The notes under the pieces were generated by a model that saw only the letters and a list, made by a program, of their open reading frames with translations, had not been told where the DNA came from and ran no database searches. Below are positions 34,136-35,642 of a stretch of DNA of 35,642 bases, in pieces (position 1 is the stretch's first letter; every line of letters starts with the position of its first letter). A program made the translations under genes and the position numbers. Source of the DNA: Candidatus Omnitrophota bacterium. GTDB lineage: Bacteria; Omnitrophota; Omnitrophia; Omnitrophales; Aquincolibacteriaceae. The DNA is taken from NCBI GenBank assembly GCA_022711115.1, contig JAKLFP010000013.1, positions 1 through 35,642 of the forward strand, given 5' to 3'.

Positions 34136-34579
34136 ATGCGCATTCGTTTTTCTTTGGCATGGCTCAAATCCTCCCAGCTTGTCGGTAAATCTTTTAAGTC
34201 GCCCGCAGCCTATTCGCTTTTTAAAGAGTATACAAACAGGCTCTCTCATTTTTTGTCGTGTGAAGTCGGCACATATCCGTCAAAAAACAAAACCTGTATC
34301 TGGGTATGTGAAAGAGAAAAAACCGGGAAACCAGTAAGTTCTGAAAGTCTTGCTCAAGAACTTCAAAGGTGTATGAATTCCGGCGTTCAAGAACTTCAGA
34401 TCGTAATCGGAGGATCGGATGGTTTTACCACCCAGGAGCTTGAAAAAATGGGGCCTGCTTTCCGATGGAGTTTTGGGCCATTGACCTTACCCCATGAGCT
34501 TGCGGCTGTCGTGGCAGCGGAACAAATGTATCGGGCCCTGACGATCTTACGGCATATGCCCTACCATGTCGGGCATTGA
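34136..34579 (+). CDS. rlmH: 23S rRNA (pseudouridine1915-N3)-methyltransferase RlmH
   Basis: 147 residues of the SPOUT fold. SAM-binding knot residues appear in LQIVIGGSDGF and FRWSFGPLTLPHELAAVVAAEQMYRA, with the RlmH C-terminal signature PYH. The start MRIRFSLAWLK at 34136 is preferred over 34082 by family length. Known RlmH proteins usually end at or just after PYHR; here the end is PYHVGH, immediately followed by an insertion sequence, so the last residues may be altered by the insertion. Confidence 0.9.
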   Translation: MRIRFSLAWLKSSQLVGKSFKSPAAYSLFKEYTNRLSHFLSCEVGTYPSKNKTCIWVCEREKTGKPVSSESLAQELQRCMNSGVQELQIVIGGSDGFTTQELEKMGPAFRWSFGPLTLPHELAAVVAAEQMYRALTILRHMPYHVGH

Positions 34580-34580
34580 T

Positions 34581-35642
34581 TGTGCGACCTGAGACATAGG
34601 TTACACCAGATACCGGAGACATAGGTGACACTTTTTATAATTATGGCATAGCGGAGGTGCTCTATGCCATGGAAAGAGAGTGTGCTTATGGACGAAAGAT
34701 TGAAGTTTATCGGCCGGTTGCTTGAAGGTGAAAAGATGGCTCTGCTTTGCCGGGAGTTCGGTATTTCAAGAAAAACAGGGTATAAGTTTTGGGATCGCTA
34801 TAAACAAATTGGTCTTCACGGGCTCACGGACCGCGCAAGGCGTCCCAAACGATACGCCAATCAGCTGCCTATTCAAATCGAAAAGGAGATTCTAAGGATC
34901 AAACATGACAAGCCTTCCTGGGGAGCTCCCAAGATTCGGGAAATCTTGAAGAGAAAATATCCGGACGTGAAGACGCCGGCCAAAAGCACCGTTCATTGCA
35001 TTCTGGACCGACACGGATTTGTAAAACGCAGAAAACAGCGTCGCTTTCACGCTGAGGGCACCCCTCTCTCGATCACTAATCATCCTAATGACCTTTGGTG
35101 CGCGGACTACAAAGGGGAGTTTATGCTCGGCAACAAACAATACTGTTACCCCCTGACTATTACGGATTTTGCAAGCCGGTACTTACTTTCCTGCGAAGCA
35201 TTGGGAAGTAATGCGGAACTCTATGCCTTTGATGTGTTTGAGAGGGTTTTTAAAGAGTATGGCCTGCCTAAAATTATCCGGACCGATAACGGCGTCCCCT
35301 TTGCCTCGCCAAGCGCATTATTCGGCCTAAGCAAGCTCGCCGTTTGGTGGTTAAGACTTGGAATCATGATCGAAAGGATCAAGCCTGGCCATCCCCAACA
35401 AAACGGACGGCATGAAAGAATGCATCTAACTCTCAAGAAGGAAGCGACCAACCCCGCCGGGGAAAACCTATTGCAACAACAAGAGAAATTCGACCGGTTT
35501 ATCGAAGAATTTAACAACGAAAGACCGCATCAGGCTCTTGAGATGAAATGTCCGCGTGAGATCTACGAGCCTTCTCCACGGCCGTATCGCGGGCTCCAGG
35601 AAGTCGAATACCCCTTTCATGATCGTACGATCACCGTAACGA
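34581..35642 (+). mobile_element. IS481-type insertion sequence, right end outside window
   Basis: The left end appears to begin with TGTGCGACCT one base after the rlmH stop. It contains two direct copies of a 16-bp motif, GAGACATAGGTNACAC, at 34591-34606 and 34616-34631, probably transposase-binding sites. A transposase gene follows and remains open at the window end. The exact boundary and any target duplication cannot be set without the right end. Confidence 0.8.
34664..35642 (+). CDS. IS481 family DDE transposase (3'-truncated by window edge)
   Basis: At least 326 residues, open to the edge. An N-terminal helix-turn-helix region (LLCREFGISRKTGYKFWDRY) and a linker helix precede the rve integrase core. 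The DDE acids are in WCADYKGEF, IRTDNGVPF and NGRHERMH. HQALEMKCPREIY near the end is the typical IS481/IS3 tail. A GGAGG ribosome binding site lies six bases before ATG. No frameshift is visible, so it may be active. Confidence 0.92.
   Translation, partial: MPWKESVLMDERLKFIGRLLEGEKMALLCREFGISRKTGYKFWDRYKQIGLHGLTDRARRPKRYANQLPIQIEKEILRIKHDKPSWGAPKIREILKRKYPDVKTPAKSTVHCILDRHGFVKRRKQRRFHAEGTPLSITNHPNDLWCADYKGEFMLGNKQYCYPLTITDFASRYLLSCEALGSNAELYAFDVFERVFKEYGLPKIIRTDNGVPFASPSALFGLSKLAVWWLRLGIMIERIKPGHPQQNGRHERMHLTLKKEATNPAGENLLQQQEKFDRFIEEFNNERPHQALEMKCPREIYEPSPRPYRGLQEVEYPFHDRTITVT

Overview
This window carries a gene-dense locus from a Gram-negative (diderm) bacterium that I cannot name with certainty. 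It encodes a type II secretion (T2SS) machine with PilM/N/O-style parts, many exported proteins, a bacterial STT3-type glycosyltransferase and a very large low-complexity repeat protein. This combination suggests an uncultured PVC-related lineage such as Omnitrophota. That is inference from gene content; no rRNA or marker set is present.

Region 1 (1-4.8 kb) is the 3' part of a giant gene. Its product is built from 102 copies of a 13-residue unit (consensus GVNWTGIDALSKA) in three blocks, ending in a coiled-coil-like tail. Region 2 (4.9-11.5 kb) is an apparent operon. It encodes an exported, C-terminally membrane-anchored protein with a duplicated domain, then a divergent F-type ATPase in the unusual order alpha, epsilon, c, b-delta fusion, gamma, beta. 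No subunit a is seen. The alpha N-terminal helix and the delta N-terminal domain, which normally bind each other, are both absent.

Region 3 (11.5-20.2 kb) follows 10 bases after the beta gene on the same strand. It is a T2SS operon: GspE fused to a PilZ domain, a small GspF-N-terminus/PilZ chimera, GspF, GspG, GspI- and GspJ-like pseudopilins, a GspL-like PilM-PilN fusion, a GspM/PilO-like protein and a TPR protein. Region 4 (20.2-24 kb) is a glycosylation module: DUF2304 and a family 2 glycosyltransferase on the minus strand, then an STT3-like oligosaccharyltransferase whose WWDYG motif reads WWPPG. Region 5 (24-27.2 kb) returns to secretion with a small exported protein, GspK, a C-terminal processing protease and an anchored unknown, closed by a strong terminator.

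Region 6 (27.2-34 kb) is mixed: a GT-C-like membrane protein and partner (minus strand), a small secreted protein, a matrixin-like metalloprotease/TPR fusion coupled to a CBS-pair protein, a type IV pilin-like protein and a radical SAM protein of the spore photoproduct lyase family. Region 7 (34.1 kb to the end) is rlmH, with an IS481-type insertion sequence starting directly after its stop codon and running off the window.

The most interesting possibility is that regions 1-4 belong together. An ATPase with reduced stator contacts and an anchored exported protein lie beside a giant repeat protein that has about 69 N-W-S/T sequons. A secretion machine with PilZ modules and an oligosaccharyltransferase lie downstream. 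No tRNA, rRNA or CRISPR array was seen.
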